64,000 nucleotides of DNA from Amphiduros pacificus (lineage: Eukaryota > Annelida > Polychaeta > Phyllodocida > Hesionidae): assembly GCA_949316495.1 (NCBI GenBank), contig OX439000.1, forward strand, positions 54,660,220 to 54,724,219, read 5' to 3'. The stretch's first letter is position 1. Each line of letters starts with the position of its first letter. Positions 1 to 11,861 of this stretch are shown here, in pieces. Under the pieces are notes generated by a model, which did no database searches, was not told the DNA's origin, and saw nothing but the letters and a program-made list of their open reading frames with translations. The position numbers and the translations under genes are program-made.

Positions 1-61
1 AGTTGTGCTAGAAAATTTGTTCATATACCAAATTAAATGTTTTTAAGAGTTGAATAAAGAT

Positions 62-2275
62 TGCTTATTAAAAACATAGGCATCAGAGATGCATCAACCC
101 TCAGCCCTGGTAACTCATTGCACAACATTCGCTCCACACAATATTTGTGAACAAAACTTCACTGCACCAAGGCAAATTGATGCAGGGGAAAAAAACCCAT
201 AAAATCTACTTCCTTTGATAGCTTAGGTGTGTCAAGTATCATGAAACTGTCATCATTTACTCTAGAATTATTGATATGGGCCTGTGACCTTGAAAAGCAG
301 GTTAAGGTCACCGTCCATCAAACTCATCTGGAGTCTTCACAGATTCTTATGTGTGTCAATTTTCATGAAGCTGCCATTATTTGTTCTTAAAGTTATCACG
401 ATGACAAGGATGATTTCACATAATTGTCCCTGTGACCTTGAAATCAGGTGAAGGTCATGTTCCATCAAGAGAAGTATGAGGTCTTCACCAGATGCTTGTG
501 TGTGTCAAATCTCATAAAGCTGCCATCATTCGTTCTTGAGTTATTGCGATTCTTGGGATTTCACATAATTGTCCCTGTGACCTTGAACAATAGGTCAAGG
601 TCGCTGTCCAACAAACTAGTCCGAGGTTTTCACCAGATGCTTATGCGTGTAAAGTTTCATGAAGCTGCCATCATTTGTTCTTGAGTTATCACGATGACAA
701 GGATGATTTCACATAATTATCCCTGTGACCTTGAAAAGTAGGTGAAGGTCATGTTTCAAAGAAAAAATTCTGAGGTCTTCACCAGATGCTTGTGTGTGTC
801 AAATCTCATAAAGCTGCCATCATTCGTTCTTGAGTTATTGCCATTCTTGGGATTTCACGTAATTGTCCCTGTGACCTTGAAAAATAGGTCAAGGTCGCCG
901 TCCACCAAACTAGTCCGAGGTTTTCACCAGATGCTTATGCGTGTAAAGTTTCATGAAGCTGCCATCATTTGTTCTTAAGTTATCACAATTACAAGGATGA
1001 TTTCACATAATTGTCCCTGTGACCTTGAAATCAGGTGAAGGTCATGTTCCATCAAGAGAAGTCTGAGGTCTTCACCAGATGCTTGTGTGTGTCAAATCTC
1101 ATAAAGCTGCCATCATTCATTCTTGAGTTATTGCGATTCTTGGGATTTCACATAATTGTCCCTGTGACCTTGAAAAATAGGTCAAGGTCGCCGTCCACCG
1201 AACTAGTCCGAGGTTTTCACCAGATGCTTATGCGTGTAAAGTTTCATGAAGCTGCCATTATTTGTTCTTGAGTTATCACGATGACAAGGATGATTTCACA
1301 TAATTATCCCTGTGACCTTGAAAAGTATGTAAAGGTCATGTTTCAAAGAAAAAATTCTGAGGTCTTCACCAGATGCTTGTGTGTGTCAAATCTCATAAAG
1401 CTGCCATCATTCGTTCTTGAGTTATTGCGATTCTTGGGATTTCACATAATTGTCCGTGACCTTGAAAAATTGGTCAAGGTCGCCATCCATTGAACTCATT
1501 CGAGGTTTTCACCAGATGCTTTTGTGTGTCAAGTTTCATTTGTTCTCGAGTTATCGCGATGACAAGATGATTTCACATAATTGTCCCTGTGACCTTGAAA
1601 AGTAGGTGAAGGTCATGTTTCATAGAAAAAATTCTGAGGTCTTCACCAGATACTTATGTGTGTCAAATCTAATAAAGCTACCATTATTCGTTCTTGAGTT
1701 ATTGTGATTCTTGGGATTTCACATAATTGTCCCTGTGACCTTGAAAAATAGGTCAAGGTCGCCATCCATCGAACTCGTCCGAGGTTTTCACCAGATGCAT
1801 ATGTGTGTCAAGTTTCATGAAGCTGCCATCATTTGTTCTTGAGTAATCGCGATGACAAGATGATTTCACATAATTGTCCCTGTGACCTTGAAAAGTAGGT
1901 GAAGGTCATGTTTCATAGAAAAAATTCTGAGGTCTTCACCAGATACTTATGTGTGTCAAATCTCATAAAGCTACCATTATTTGTTCTTGAGTTATTGTGA
2001 TTCTTGGGATTTCACATAATTGTTCCTGTGACCTTGAAAAATAGGTCAAGGTCACCGTCCATCGAACTCGTCCGAGGTTTTCACCAGATGCATATGTGTG
2101 TCAAGTTTCATGAAGCTGCCATCATTTGTTCTTGAGTTATCGCGATGACAAGGATGTTCGCTACAGACATACATACATACATACATACATACAGACATAC
2201 ATACATACATACCCACGCCAGGAGTACTGCAATACCCTCAGCCTGATTACATCAGGGGCTGAGGGTAAAAAAGAC
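62..2275. mobile_element. Array-carrying element (pearl/HINE-like) inserted in another repeat
   Basis: The element has four visible parts. A short left end contains ACCCTCAGCCCTGG (97-110). A core of tandem ~147-bp repeats spans about 180-2150. A tetranucleotide ACAT/GACA tract lies at about 2167-2213. A right end holds a stem-loop (2233-2267, arms TACCCTCAGCCTGA and its near complement), whose reverse complement resembles the left-end motif. This order (left end, tandem core, microsatellite, palindromic right end) is the plan described for pearl/CvA and other Helentron-related non-autonomous elements of bivalves. The flanks (1-61 and about 2278-2400) match one continuous stretch at 32715-32970, which marks the inserted segment. 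Assignment to the Helitron/Helentron group rests on architecture only; no protein is encoded. Confidence 0.6.
180..2150. repeat. Tandem array, ~147-bp monomers in ~293-bp dimers
   Basis: About 13 monomers alternate between two types. Type A contains AAGGTCATGTT and CTTGTGTGTGTCAAATC; type B contains AGGTCAAGGTCGCC and GATGACAAGGATGATTT. Corresponding points recur at roughly 463, 757 and 1050, giving a 293-294 bp dimer. Each monomer ends in CCTGTGACCTTGAA. Units near 1459-1590 are shortened. Short open frames of 60-78 codons recur once per dimer and are by-products of the repeat, not genes. Confidence 0.9.
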
Positions 2276-2645
2276 CATGCTATATTTGTTGCTGTTTATT
2301 TTGATTTTTGATTTGTTTGTTGCAAATTTTGTTTTGTTTGTTATTTTTTTCCCATCCGTGTTACATGTGGAGCACCACTTTTTCTTGTTTAATCACGTAC
2401 TTCTTTATCTTTGTTTACTTGTTATATGAACGTATTCATACGCTAGCGCATGTAGACTGGTGCCGCCCTCTGTGTATCCACACAATGTTCTTGACACTCG
2501 GCGGGGGACCAGTCTGTAGCGCATGCACACGATGACCACTCCACAGTGGCGTCAGTTGCTTGAACCATATTGCCCACAGAAAAAAACGATTTACAACCCA
2601 CAGGAAATGACAACGCATTTCCCATGATCATACCGATCACAGAAT

Positions 2646-2717
2646 AACACAGATAGTTCCCTTTTTGACAATCATTGCCGGTCGGAAATGATTGTCAAAA
2701 AGGGAACCATCCGTGTT
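2646..2717. repeat. Long near-perfect hairpin
   Basis: Two 31-nt arms (2646-2676 and 2687-2717) are reverse complements at 29 of 31 positions, with the inner 21 bp perfect, around a 10-nt loop (GCCGGTCGGA). It could be the end of a foldback element or fold into a pre-miRNA-like RNA. Nothing in the sequence decides between these. Confidence 0.85.
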
Positions 2718-2889
2718 CCAAAAAAAAGTTTGTTCAATTTTATGGATTCTAGTCGAAATAAATGGGAAATCAGTGAGTGCTTCTCAGTACTGTTAATATT
2801 TGACTCACCGGAACGTGTGGCGACAACTAGTGGCCGACGTCGTATGACGTACGAGTTTGGAAGGGTGCTGGACGTTCCGACTCACAGCG

Positions 2890-3440
2890 TTCTGCCTCAG
2901 ATGTTCCGCCTCACGACCTGTCCGCCTCACTACCTGTCCGCCTCACATTGCTTGTAATAGACCGAATTTGACTCTCTTTTTTTTTAAACACATCTACATT
3001 TTGCAAAGAATATGAATCCTTGTCATATAAAGCTGTATTCTCAAGACGAGGTTAGTAAAACATCGTCATTCGTATATCGTGAGTGATCTGTCAAAGAAAC
3101 ACGATTGGGTCCGGCAAGTTAGCCCGGGTTATCCCGTTTCTGCACGATTGGAGCCGGCGGGTTCTGGTGGAGGAAGGCGGCGGACGCCGACCTCCGCCCC
3201 CTGAATACCCTCGGCGAATTTGGCGGAACAAAATATAGAATTGACGTATTTGAACTTACTTTTTTTTAAAACACATCTACATTTGACAAAGCTGTAAATA
3301 TTCTCAACAAGAGGTTGTTTAAAAGGTAGGTGATTGTGGACTTAATATGAATCTATGGGCCAGTGAGGCGCACGAGTAGTGAGGCGGACAGGTCGTGAGG
3401 CGGACAGGTAATGAGTCGCTGGTAGCGTGAGGCGGATCGT
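2890..3440. mobile_element. Inverted-repeat element with clustered GTGAGGCGGACAG motifs
   Basis: At 2890-2950 the motif CTGTCCGCCTCAC occurs several times. At 3365-3430 its reverse complement GTGAGGCGGACAG occurs in a matching cluster. The interior has a diverged direct repeat (about 2985-3060 and 3265-3330, sharing ACACATCTACATTT) and a GC-rich patch at 3120-3210. The inverted clusters suggest subterminal repeats of a DNA transposon relative, but no target duplication or transposase was seen. Confidence 0.45.
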
Positions 3441-4082
3441 CTAGCAGCCGTTTGGAAAGGCAATACAATCAGGCCATGTAATCAGAGAGTACGTAATTTG
3501 GACACCTGCAGTGTGTGTTTACCCAGTGGGCTGCGCTGGGGCAGATGAAATTTGATGAACTCTCTCTAGCTGTGAAATGGCCCAAAATAAACAAAAGGTA
3601 AATTCACTGCTAGAGATCCTCGAGCTATTCTGTAGCAAGTGTTGCCTGTTGGGTCTTTGTGACAGCCGAAATCACACTTACGCTGTGTCTCTGAAAAACA
3701 TACAAACCTGAATAAGTTCATCCAGACTTTCCTGTAGGGTGTGACCCAATGTGGTATTTCTGTATAACTGGTAGCTCATTTTCAGTAAAAATTAGACGAA
3801 AACGTTTGGAAATTTTTGTGTTTCGTGGTGAAGTCACAGATAAACCGGAAGTCTGGATTCTGCGACCTTGACCGCAGTTCGTCACGAGACTTTACTTGAA
3901 GCAGCTACATATTTTGTTTAAGAAGTTAAGATTTCAGATGGGGAATACTCGATACATACAAATTTACAAACATTTAAGATAGCAGTGGAAACATTACTAG
4001 GGTCTAGAGATTCGTATAAACAAGCTTTAAAGCAATGCAGTGAAACGAGACTTGACAGTGCCATCAGTAACAGTGGACCAAA

Positions 4083-4250
4083 ATGGCTGAGGGAGGAAGA
4101 AATGAGAGAGCCAGTCTGGGAATACACACTAAGAAACATACCAAATATGGCTCAACATCACAGTCTTCATACACTAATGAAACATTCTTGAAACATTATG
4201 TTAAACCTCACGAAACAATGCAAGGAATAGCCTTGAAATATAGTGTAACG
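4083..4250 (+). CDS. LYSMD1: LYSMD exon 1 (N-terminus and first half of LysM)
   Basis: This exon encodes 56 residues ending ALKYSVT and is followed by donor GTGAGT at 4251. The first ~30 residues are polar and lack a hydrophobic leader. The exon ends in phase 0 between the two halves of the LysM fold. Confidence 0.9.
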
Positions 4251-7200
4251 GTGAGTATTACACTTCAATCTGGGACAAATCAGCTGGTCAAAAACTGGGA
4301 TGGGTACTTGTGTTGTGAAAGCCCTATTTTTTTATGAAAAAAACAAAAAAAAATTTAATATGCAGCTAAATTGTCTTTTTTATTGATTTCCATTTTGAGA
4401 CACTCTGAAGAACAAAAATCAAGTATCTTTGGTATATTGGATCGATGATAACCAATCACTTTTGTCGAATTAAATTATAAACACAAAAACAATTTATATA
4501 AAATTTAGGTGTTCATATTTGAGTTTAAAATCTGTTACTTGTGTTAAAGCTTAAACTTGTCTTTTTCACACATCTACAATCCAACATAAAATAACCATAT
4601 GATAGTTTGTGATTTTACTTAATAATTTGTCCATTAGTTTGTATGGAATACCAGTGAAGTCGACACCCAAGTAAAATCGGATGTATATGTTTTGTGTATT
4701 GGTACAGGCCAAACACTGAACCATGATATGGTCACATGTTTGAGCTCATATGACCTCAAGTATGTGACTAGACAATTTCAGCTAATCAAAATAGTTCTGG
4801 CAGATACATTTTGGTTAATTTCTGAAAGATAGCGTTTATATCACAGTTACATAGCCACATATCATTTCTTGTTTATATCACAGGTTCATGACCACGTATC
4901 AATAAAACCTTCCCCAAATCTCTGTTAAACTACCAGTGACCCCCATATATGATGAAAGCTCTAAAAAGTGATTAAAACATTAATTTGATGTTTAATCTCA
5001 TTATTAAAGTGAAACATTCAAAACAAGCAAAACAGTCTTCAGGCTATATCCAAATATCTTTGATTGGAATTCATAAATTATTGTGAAATTAATTTTACAG
5101 CCAACTTTAGCAATATGTAATGATTTCCTCTTATGATTTTATTGGAAAATAAAATGAAATTTTATATAGCAATGATGCCGTTATGAAATCCTTGTATGCT
5201 AAACAATAGTCAAATTTGATAAATCACTCAACTTTCAGAAAACTTAAAACATAGTATTATTTAAAATTTCAGATGGAGCAGTTAAAACGTGCCAATGGCA
5301 TATGGACAAATGACAGTTTATTTTTGCGAGAGTATCTACTCATCCCACTTTCAAAGAGTCCCATGCAAGAAAGTAAATCAATACTGAACGGTGACAGCAG
5401 TTCTGTGTCATCAGGTTTAGACAGTTTGTCTGAGGAGATTGTAACTAAAAATGAACTGCGAGCTGAAAAAATGTCTCGTAGTGACAGCAAAACGGGTTCA
5501 CTCAGTTCAATATCAGAAAACAATGTACCAGAAGTAAATCCAAAAGACTTTCTGAGCAGGTTTGATTCATCACTTGCTCAAATAAGAACAAATGTTAAGA
5601 AGCTAGAGGACAGTAGCAGGTGAGTAATGTTATTATATTAATTATTTCTCCTGTATACATAGATTGAAGTGTCTTTTAAAACATATTTTGTTTAACCTGT
5701 AGTTTATTTTGCCATTCTGTAAAAAAAAATCCTTTTTGATTTTTTTTACAACTTGTTTACATAGCATCCTGAGATTTTAACAAAAAGTGCAGGTATTTCT
5801 TTTATGTATGATCCGAATATTAGATGTAATATATGTAGAATATAATGATAACCTTTGATGAAACTAAACTTTTGTTTGAACTTAAGTCTGTCCACATACA
5901 CACACACACCCATATATTACCTTCAGCCGACCAGCTTGGCTACAAGAAATATTGTTGGACTATCAAGTTTAACCCCATGGGGTCAAGTTGTACATCCCAT
6001 GGAAGCCTAATTTGACCTTGACTTGTTTTTCAAGGTCAAAGGCCTCAAAATGTTACCAAAGACTTTGACATTTTGCTATATGTTATCAACGTTTTCAAGA
6101 TTTATACCACACATTCACCTCATGAAGGCCCATGATTAATACTGTCAAACATGACCTACTTTGAAATATGAGTGCTGTAAATAGCCACTGACTATGAAGG
6201 ACCATATGATATAATGTTGCTGTTTGAGGAACGGCAGCTGTGTTAATTGTGAAGGTACTATTAAATGATTCTGAAAAAGGTTATCTTGTTATAAAGGAAA
6301 TTAAGATCCCATAAAAGAAATTCAATTTTGGGTTTCATTTTATTGGTTCCCACAGCCCGAGCATATCTTATTAATAATCAGGACTGTGATATCCATACAC
6401 ACATCCGGTTTGTTGACCAATCATGGCAGTTGAGACAATGGCATTTATTTAGGCCAATGAGAGAGCAGCTAACAAATGATTAACAGAATTGTCCACAGTA
6501 ACAATTGGGGGAAGCAGCAATCACAATGTGTCTCCATTTCAGCATAGCATAAGATGGCTTTCTCAGTACAACTGAGAAAAAAATTGTTAATTGAATACAG
6601 GGTCATTTGGGGCAGCCACAGATTTTCTAGTAAACTATGTGTTTGGGCTCTGTGTGTTAATTTTTCTGTCAATAAAAATGTGTCAAGGTGAATTTTTTAA
6701 TACAATGTTTTGACATCCACCACGTATCAATAACCATACTGTACAAAACAACATGGTGATTGCCCTTATTTTCTTTAAAGTAATACAAGGATTTAGCTTA
6801 AAAACAACCTTATCTGCTCTGATTATATGTACAAAAAAATGTTCTCTGACACATACCAAACAATTTCTTTAATTATTAATACCACAAATCTATCTACATT
6901 ATGATTAATAAGATAAGAGCTCTCTATTTTTTAGACCAGAAATACTAATATTACACCTTTGCCACTGTTGTGCTACATGGCAAAGGTTAGAAATAGCCAG
7001 TTTCTTCACAACTGTGTATGGGTGACAACATTATCTTGATAGAATATTAGTTGTATTAACAGCAGGTTTATAAGGTTACTGGGTATTTCAGAATCTACCA
7101 AGTAGAATCTACAAACTACATGGACATTGGTGAGGGCATAGCTGACACTGTAGTTTAGCCCTTGCCACCAGGGGGCTCAAACCCTCTATTCAGGTATGCG

Positions 7201-9221
7201 CCAATAACAGTTCAAGGCAAATACTAATACATTGCATCAAATAGACAAGGCTATATTAAGTGTAGTACAGAGATGTAAACACACAGAGAGGTCATTACTA
7301 GATGTCACCCACAGAGCACATACCCAAACTAACAGCATACACAGATAAGCTTGGATCAATGATTTTCATCTGGGTAATGTTGATTGCATTTTAGACTGAA
7401 CGCTGTTAAGAAATAGACTTACAATGGTAGCAAAGGGTCAAGGTAATTTTAAAGTTTAACAAAAGAAAATGCTTATATTGTCATATTAAGAAATAAGTTT
7501 AATTCAATGGTTGAAGAGCAATTGGCTTTATTTATTTAGTAACATACACAATTTCATATTTATGTTTTACTTTATTATTTATGATTGCCAACAATCATTA
7601 TTGGCAAAAAGTGTTAATGTTTAAAATGTGTTAAATGACCCTTTTCATTTCAGGATTATTAGGTTTTTCCTCGTTCAACTTGCCCTGTTACCCCAAAAGA
7701 AGCTTTCTGCTAATTGCACTAGAACATTATAGTATATATGTAGTATTTGTACTTCAGTTTAAATTATCAATGTTCTCTCTGTATTTGGACACACAATTGC
7801 GTGACTTGGAATGATAATCATGAAAAAAAATGATACTGTATATATTGATATATACCGGTAAGCTTCACAAAATCCTCATTATTTAAAGTAGTTTAACCCC
7901 TTTCCATCCATATACTGCACTATTACTGGACTACTATGAGGAAAACTAAATTAAAGTCCTTTCTTTGAATCCTTTTAATGGTTCTTGTATATTGTCCACA
8001 CTACTTCTTGATAACATACATATATAATGACATAACACTGGCATGTGACTTGAACCAAATTGTCATGGTTGAGTCTATTTGCACTGTATTATGCTTAACT
8101 AAGGAAATATCAATTACTTAAAGAAAACTTAAGAATAAAACTAAGTGAAAAGATGTTACTGCAAGATCATATTTATATTAGCACAAAAAATAATAATTGA
8201 TATTACACTATTTCCAAAGAAAGCTCTCCAATGTTAAGGGAGGATCAATTTCTCCCAAAATTATATTTTTCCGCAAAAAATGAAATAAAATAAAATAAAT
8301 TAATAGTGAACTATTCATCATATTAATTGTAAATTATAGTAGCCAAAACCAAAAAAAGATGTTTTTTTTTGTAACTCTGAAGATAAGATAGGGTTAACTA
8401 CCACAATATTTTCGATACTACACTACTCTATCAATCTGTAACAGTATAATATTTTACTTGTTGGTATCTCAGCAATGATAAACACATCAAGATATAGTCC
8501 ATAGCTATTCCCCCTAACATTAGATCATTTGTAAGAAGCTTGTATTTTTTTCAGTTTTTTGTTGGTTAAGAGAAAGGTTTATACCAATCATATGACAGCT
8601 TTGTTGAACCACTATGATAATCTAAGATTGTATTTAAGCTTTAGATTAGTTTCCTTCCAAAAGTATTTCCCCCACAATAAAAAAAAAAACTTGCAATATA
8701 ACAGTTATCTGCATGCTACAGGTATTTGCATGCTACAACATTATTTATCTATTGCCATGGGAGAAAATATCACATGTAGAATATATGTCAACTTTTGTTC
8801 TCACAGATACCGGTACATCATGCCACATACTACTGCCACCTGGTGTTTATGATTTTTAAATTGTCAGATTGAAGGTTTTTTAAAAATAACTTCTACCTGC
8901 CTGACCCAGTTTTTATTTGGCTCTAACTCCTAAAGAAATCTTACCTGGTCTCTAAAGTGATGAACAAAATCTGAGTTATATGTAAGAAAAAAATCTTCTT
9001 CATTTTTCAGTTTTCCAGAAGATGAGACTAATCCACTAAGCCACTTGCCATCAAAGCGATTGTCTCGTTATGCGTCAAGACACAAAAGTCGGAGCCTGGA
9101 TGTAGAAGACCCCACTGCTGAGCCTGATCTCATGTTCCGATCACACAGCTTCAGATCACGCAAGATTCGGTCCTCACTTGAAAAGTTAGAGAAAGCCCAA
9201 GATGAGATGTTTGAATTATAG
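4083..9221 (+). CDS. LYSMD1: LysM domain-containing protein, LYSMD1/LYSMD2 family (3 exons)
   Basis: Exons are 4083-4250, 5273-5619 and 9011-9221 (168+347+211 nt, 241 residues plus stop). All introns are GT-AG and phases agree (0, then 2). An in-frame stop at 4068 supports ATG 4083. One LysM domain spans about residues 37-82: HYVKPHETMQGIALKYSVT is encoded by exon 1 and MEQLKRANGIWTNDSLFLR by exon 2, so the intron cuts the domain. A Ser-rich linker follows, then a conserved block NPKDFLSRFDSS and an acidic C-terminus EKAQDEMFEL, close to the LYSMD1 ending. LysM domains bind GlcNAc polymers in bacteria and plants; the animal LYSMD1/2 proteins lack a signal peptide or membrane segment, as here, and their role is unsettled. 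Length fits the family. LYSMD1 versus LYSMD2 is not resolved; an invertebrate co-orthologue of both is likely. Confidence 0.92.
4251..5272 (+). other. LYSMD intron 1
   Basis: AT-rich intron of 1022 bp with donor GTGAGT and acceptor TTTCAG. No gene or clear mobile element is seen in it. Confidence 0.8.
5273..5619 (+). CDS. LYSMD1: LYSMD exon 2 (second half of LysM and Ser-rich linker)
   Basis: It opens with MEQLKRANGIW, the canonical second half of a LysM of this family, then encodes a Ser/Asp-rich stretch and the conserved FLSRFDSSLAQI block. The donor is GTGAGT at 5620, phase 2. Confidence 0.9.
5620..9010 (+). other. LYSMD intron 2
   Basis: A 3.4-kb AT-rich intron. It contains a short CA run near 5896-5910, a degenerate patch with TTGACCTTGACTTG and TCAAGGTCAAAGG near 6012-6043 that resembles the arrays elsewhere in the window, and a CTCF-like motif at 7165-7178. 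No other coding exon is supported. Confidence 0.75.
9011..9221 (+). CDS. LYSMD1: LYSMD exon 3 (C-terminus)
   Basis: The acceptor TTTTTCAG precedes it. It encodes about 69 residues, Arg/Ser-rich (RYASRHKSRSLDVED, SHSFRSRKIRSSLEK) and ending DEMFEL with TAG at 9219-9221. The Arg/Ser patches could be phosphorylation sites; this is inference. Confidence 0.9.
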
Positions 9222-9563
9222 CACAGATTATTTAATTAATCCATGCTGACATTGTACAATCTAGATAAAAGAGAAATGATCTTCACCGGCCAGTCCTGAC
9301 ATGTACTTGCTCATTTGATGTGTCTTCATGTTATCACCAGAATCATTGTATCATGTTGACCATTATTAGGCAGAATCGTATAGATCAGATAAACAAGAAA
9401 AAGATGAACACAAAAAATACAATATGTTAATGTGCTTGCAAGAAAAAATTATGAGAATATTTTCCAATATTCAATTGCTATATTTTATAACAAAATGGAG
9501 TGAAGTAAAATTGTTAGTTATTCTTTACAGTTAAAGTTTTTCCCCCATTTTATTCATTTTATA

Positions 9564-9749
9564 TTGGTTTTTTATTGGAGGGCAATTTCTGTTGCTTGCT
9601 GTATCACAGTATGTGGGCATTTACACAAAGAGTTCTGGCTTCCACTTGAAATTAATCACAATTCAGTCAGATGTGGCAGATGTGGCAGATATCCTGGACA
9701 CCTGCATGCCAAGGACTGTATGCCTACAACAAACAAAAAACAAGGATAG
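9564..9749 (+). other. Short frame with a zinc-knuckle-like stretch
   Basis: A 61-residue frame in the presumed LYSMD 3' UTR contains CGRCGRYPGHLHAKDC, which resembles the CCHC knuckle of retroelement gag-like proteins, although spacing (C-x2-C-x5-H-x5-C) is not canonical. It may be a very old, broken remnant of such an element or chance. Nothing around it supports a functional gene. Confidence 0.2.
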
Positions 9750-9784
9750 GCAGTAGTGGATTGTTTGTATGACCACAGAATGAC

Positions 9785-9790
9785 AATAAA
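9785..9790 (+). terminator. Possible LYSMD polyadenylation signal
   Basis: AATAAA lies about 560 bp after the LYSMD stop with a GT-rich stretch shortly after. Another well-placed AATAAA at 14174-14179, followed by AGTATAATGACC, could end a much longer 3' UTR. Transcript data are needed to choose. Confidence 0.35.
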
Positions 9791-11286
9791 CTTTTCCACA
9801 GTGCATTGACATGTTGCAAGGTATATAACACTCAGACTGGGTGTGGGTTAATATGTAGAGTGGATTCTGCAATTAGCGTCCGAGTCTGGTTCTTCAATAT
9901 ACTGATTTAAGCAATACACCCCCTTGGAAATATTTAAATACATCAATTGCAAAAGTGCTTCCATAATTTTACACTAATATATTCTGTCCATATAAAAAGC
10001 TTAATTTGATGTCAGTGTACTTTCAAAATTGATATGTTTAATAAAAATGAAAAGATATAAAGAAAGAAAAAAACCTATGCCTGCATGCGAGTAACATCTT
10101 TAAATAGCACTTTAAAAGATAATGCTATGATAAATGATGAACATGATACAAAACATTAGTTATATTTTGATACAGGTAGGAAATGTAGATATGTTAAAAA
10201 GGTGAGGTGCTTGTGATTACAAAGATGGCAGTATGGTCATTAAACAAAAATAGGTTATGTTTTGAGAGGTGCAGCCATTTATTAAAAGAATTTGTCATGC
10301 CATCATTTAAGCTATTTCGTTTTGTGAAATCTCAGTATAGTTTAGTTCAGAGATTGATAGTGTGAGGATAGAGTGAAAGGATATGGCATTTAGTGTACAA
10401 AAAGTCATGTTATGGCAATTACCAACAGAGAGTTTAAAAAGTTCTTTTTTAATATAATGTATACTTACTGCCAATATGTTTACAGACCTTAGTCATTTGA
10501 TCATTATCTGCACAGTTCTGCTCTGATTGAAAAGGCTCAACTGGAAAAATTAAATTAGAATTTGGAATTTTTTACCCAGAATTGAGGCAAATATTGCTGA
10601 TAATCACCTCATATTCAGTTGTATATGAGGAATATTTGGCCTTATGATTAGTAATTTTATATTTCATGTGATATTATTTTGCTTATCATATTCCTACAAT
10701 ACTGCCTAAATATTTGTCCATTGAAAATGCATAACAGTCCCATTTAAAAACATGGGTGATATCACTTATTGTGATGACATATCTAGGAGCTATATTTTGA
10801 GGTCATTATGATGTTCTTATATGTTTATAACATTTATAACATTGCTGATGGATCAAAACTACATATGGGTATGATAAACCACTTAGAGGATAGGTATATC
10901 CCTGATAGCAGATTTTGGGCCAAAGTCTGTTATTAGGGATATAAGTAGTAATGATAATTTTCAATGTCTATGAGTGTCATAATCAAATGACTTTGGCCTG
11001 AAGAACAATTTTGTCCACCTTATTCTGTAATAACTTATTTATCAGTGTCAGATGAAATACCTGTTGATTTTACCTACTGATGTGTGATGTGGTCCACCCA
11101 AAAAAAATCTTTTTAAAGCAATGCAACTTCAAAATGAATTTTTTTTTTTTAAATCAAGACTTTAGAAATGTATGACAATGATAGGAATTTAGCCAGTTTC
11201 TCCAATATATGCATCCTAAATTGAAATAAAAAAAATATGCTATAAAACTTTATTATCTTTAGGACATACACATCATATATGATGGT
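9791..11286. other. AT-rich intergenic stretch
   Basis: It holds only simple A/T-rich sequence. No coding exon, RNA gene or clear repeat could be supported. Confidence 0.6.
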
Positions 11287-11861
11287 CAGGGGTGGGAAAG
11301 CTCTGAATGGCGCTAGATTGTAATCTGAATAAGCAAATGGTATGATGTCATACCATTGTTCTGAACTAATCTCACCGAATTGGGTGATTCTGTTAAAAAA
11401 CAGGTTCATGACTTCTCACAAATGGTATCAAAATTGCATCAAAATCGTCACAAGATTGATCAAATTTCATCATGGTTGAGTAAATGATAGGGTCTAGATA
11501 ATGTGTAAATTTTCTTTGAGGAATTGTTTATGTTTTGAAGGTAATTTTTGTACCCTCCAGTGTGGATTACTCCTAGTTATGCAATTTTATACACAAATAT
11601 ATGTTATTGATGATCATGCTATTTTTTTCAAAATTTGGATGTAATATTCGACATATGAATATTAAAAGAAATAATTCTTTTAATCTTACCATATGGCATT
11701 GCTCACTTGGCTATGTTGTGATTTAGTGTCAGGCTATTCGAATGCATCTGTAATTGACAAGATTATGCTCTGTATTTTTATTAGCATTGGAAGTAGCTTG
11801 AAGTGTATGGATAAGTTCAGATCTCTAGTTTGGATTTTTTTGTCTGGTTGTCCCACCCCTG
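11287..11861. mobile_element. hAT-like non-autonomous element, copy 1
   Basis: Left end CAGGGGTGGGAAAGCTCTGA (11287) and right end GTCCCACCCCTG (to 11861) form a short terminal inverted repeat of the CAGGGGTG type common in hAT elements. Flanking octamers ATGATGGT and ATGATATA agree at the first five positions, consistent with a decayed 8-bp target duplication. Its interior shares sequence, in related order, with the copy at 63421-63975 (ATGGTATGATGTCATACCA here, ATGGTATGACGTCATACCA there). No transposase is encoded. Confidence 0.6.

Noticed and set aside
448-1493. Four repeated 70-78-codon frames
   Set aside because: By-products of the ~293-bp tandem dimer; no start context, no family, stop in each unit.
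11149-11409. 86-codon minus-strand frame
   Set aside because: Straddles the left end of the hAT-like element; no protein-like blocks.
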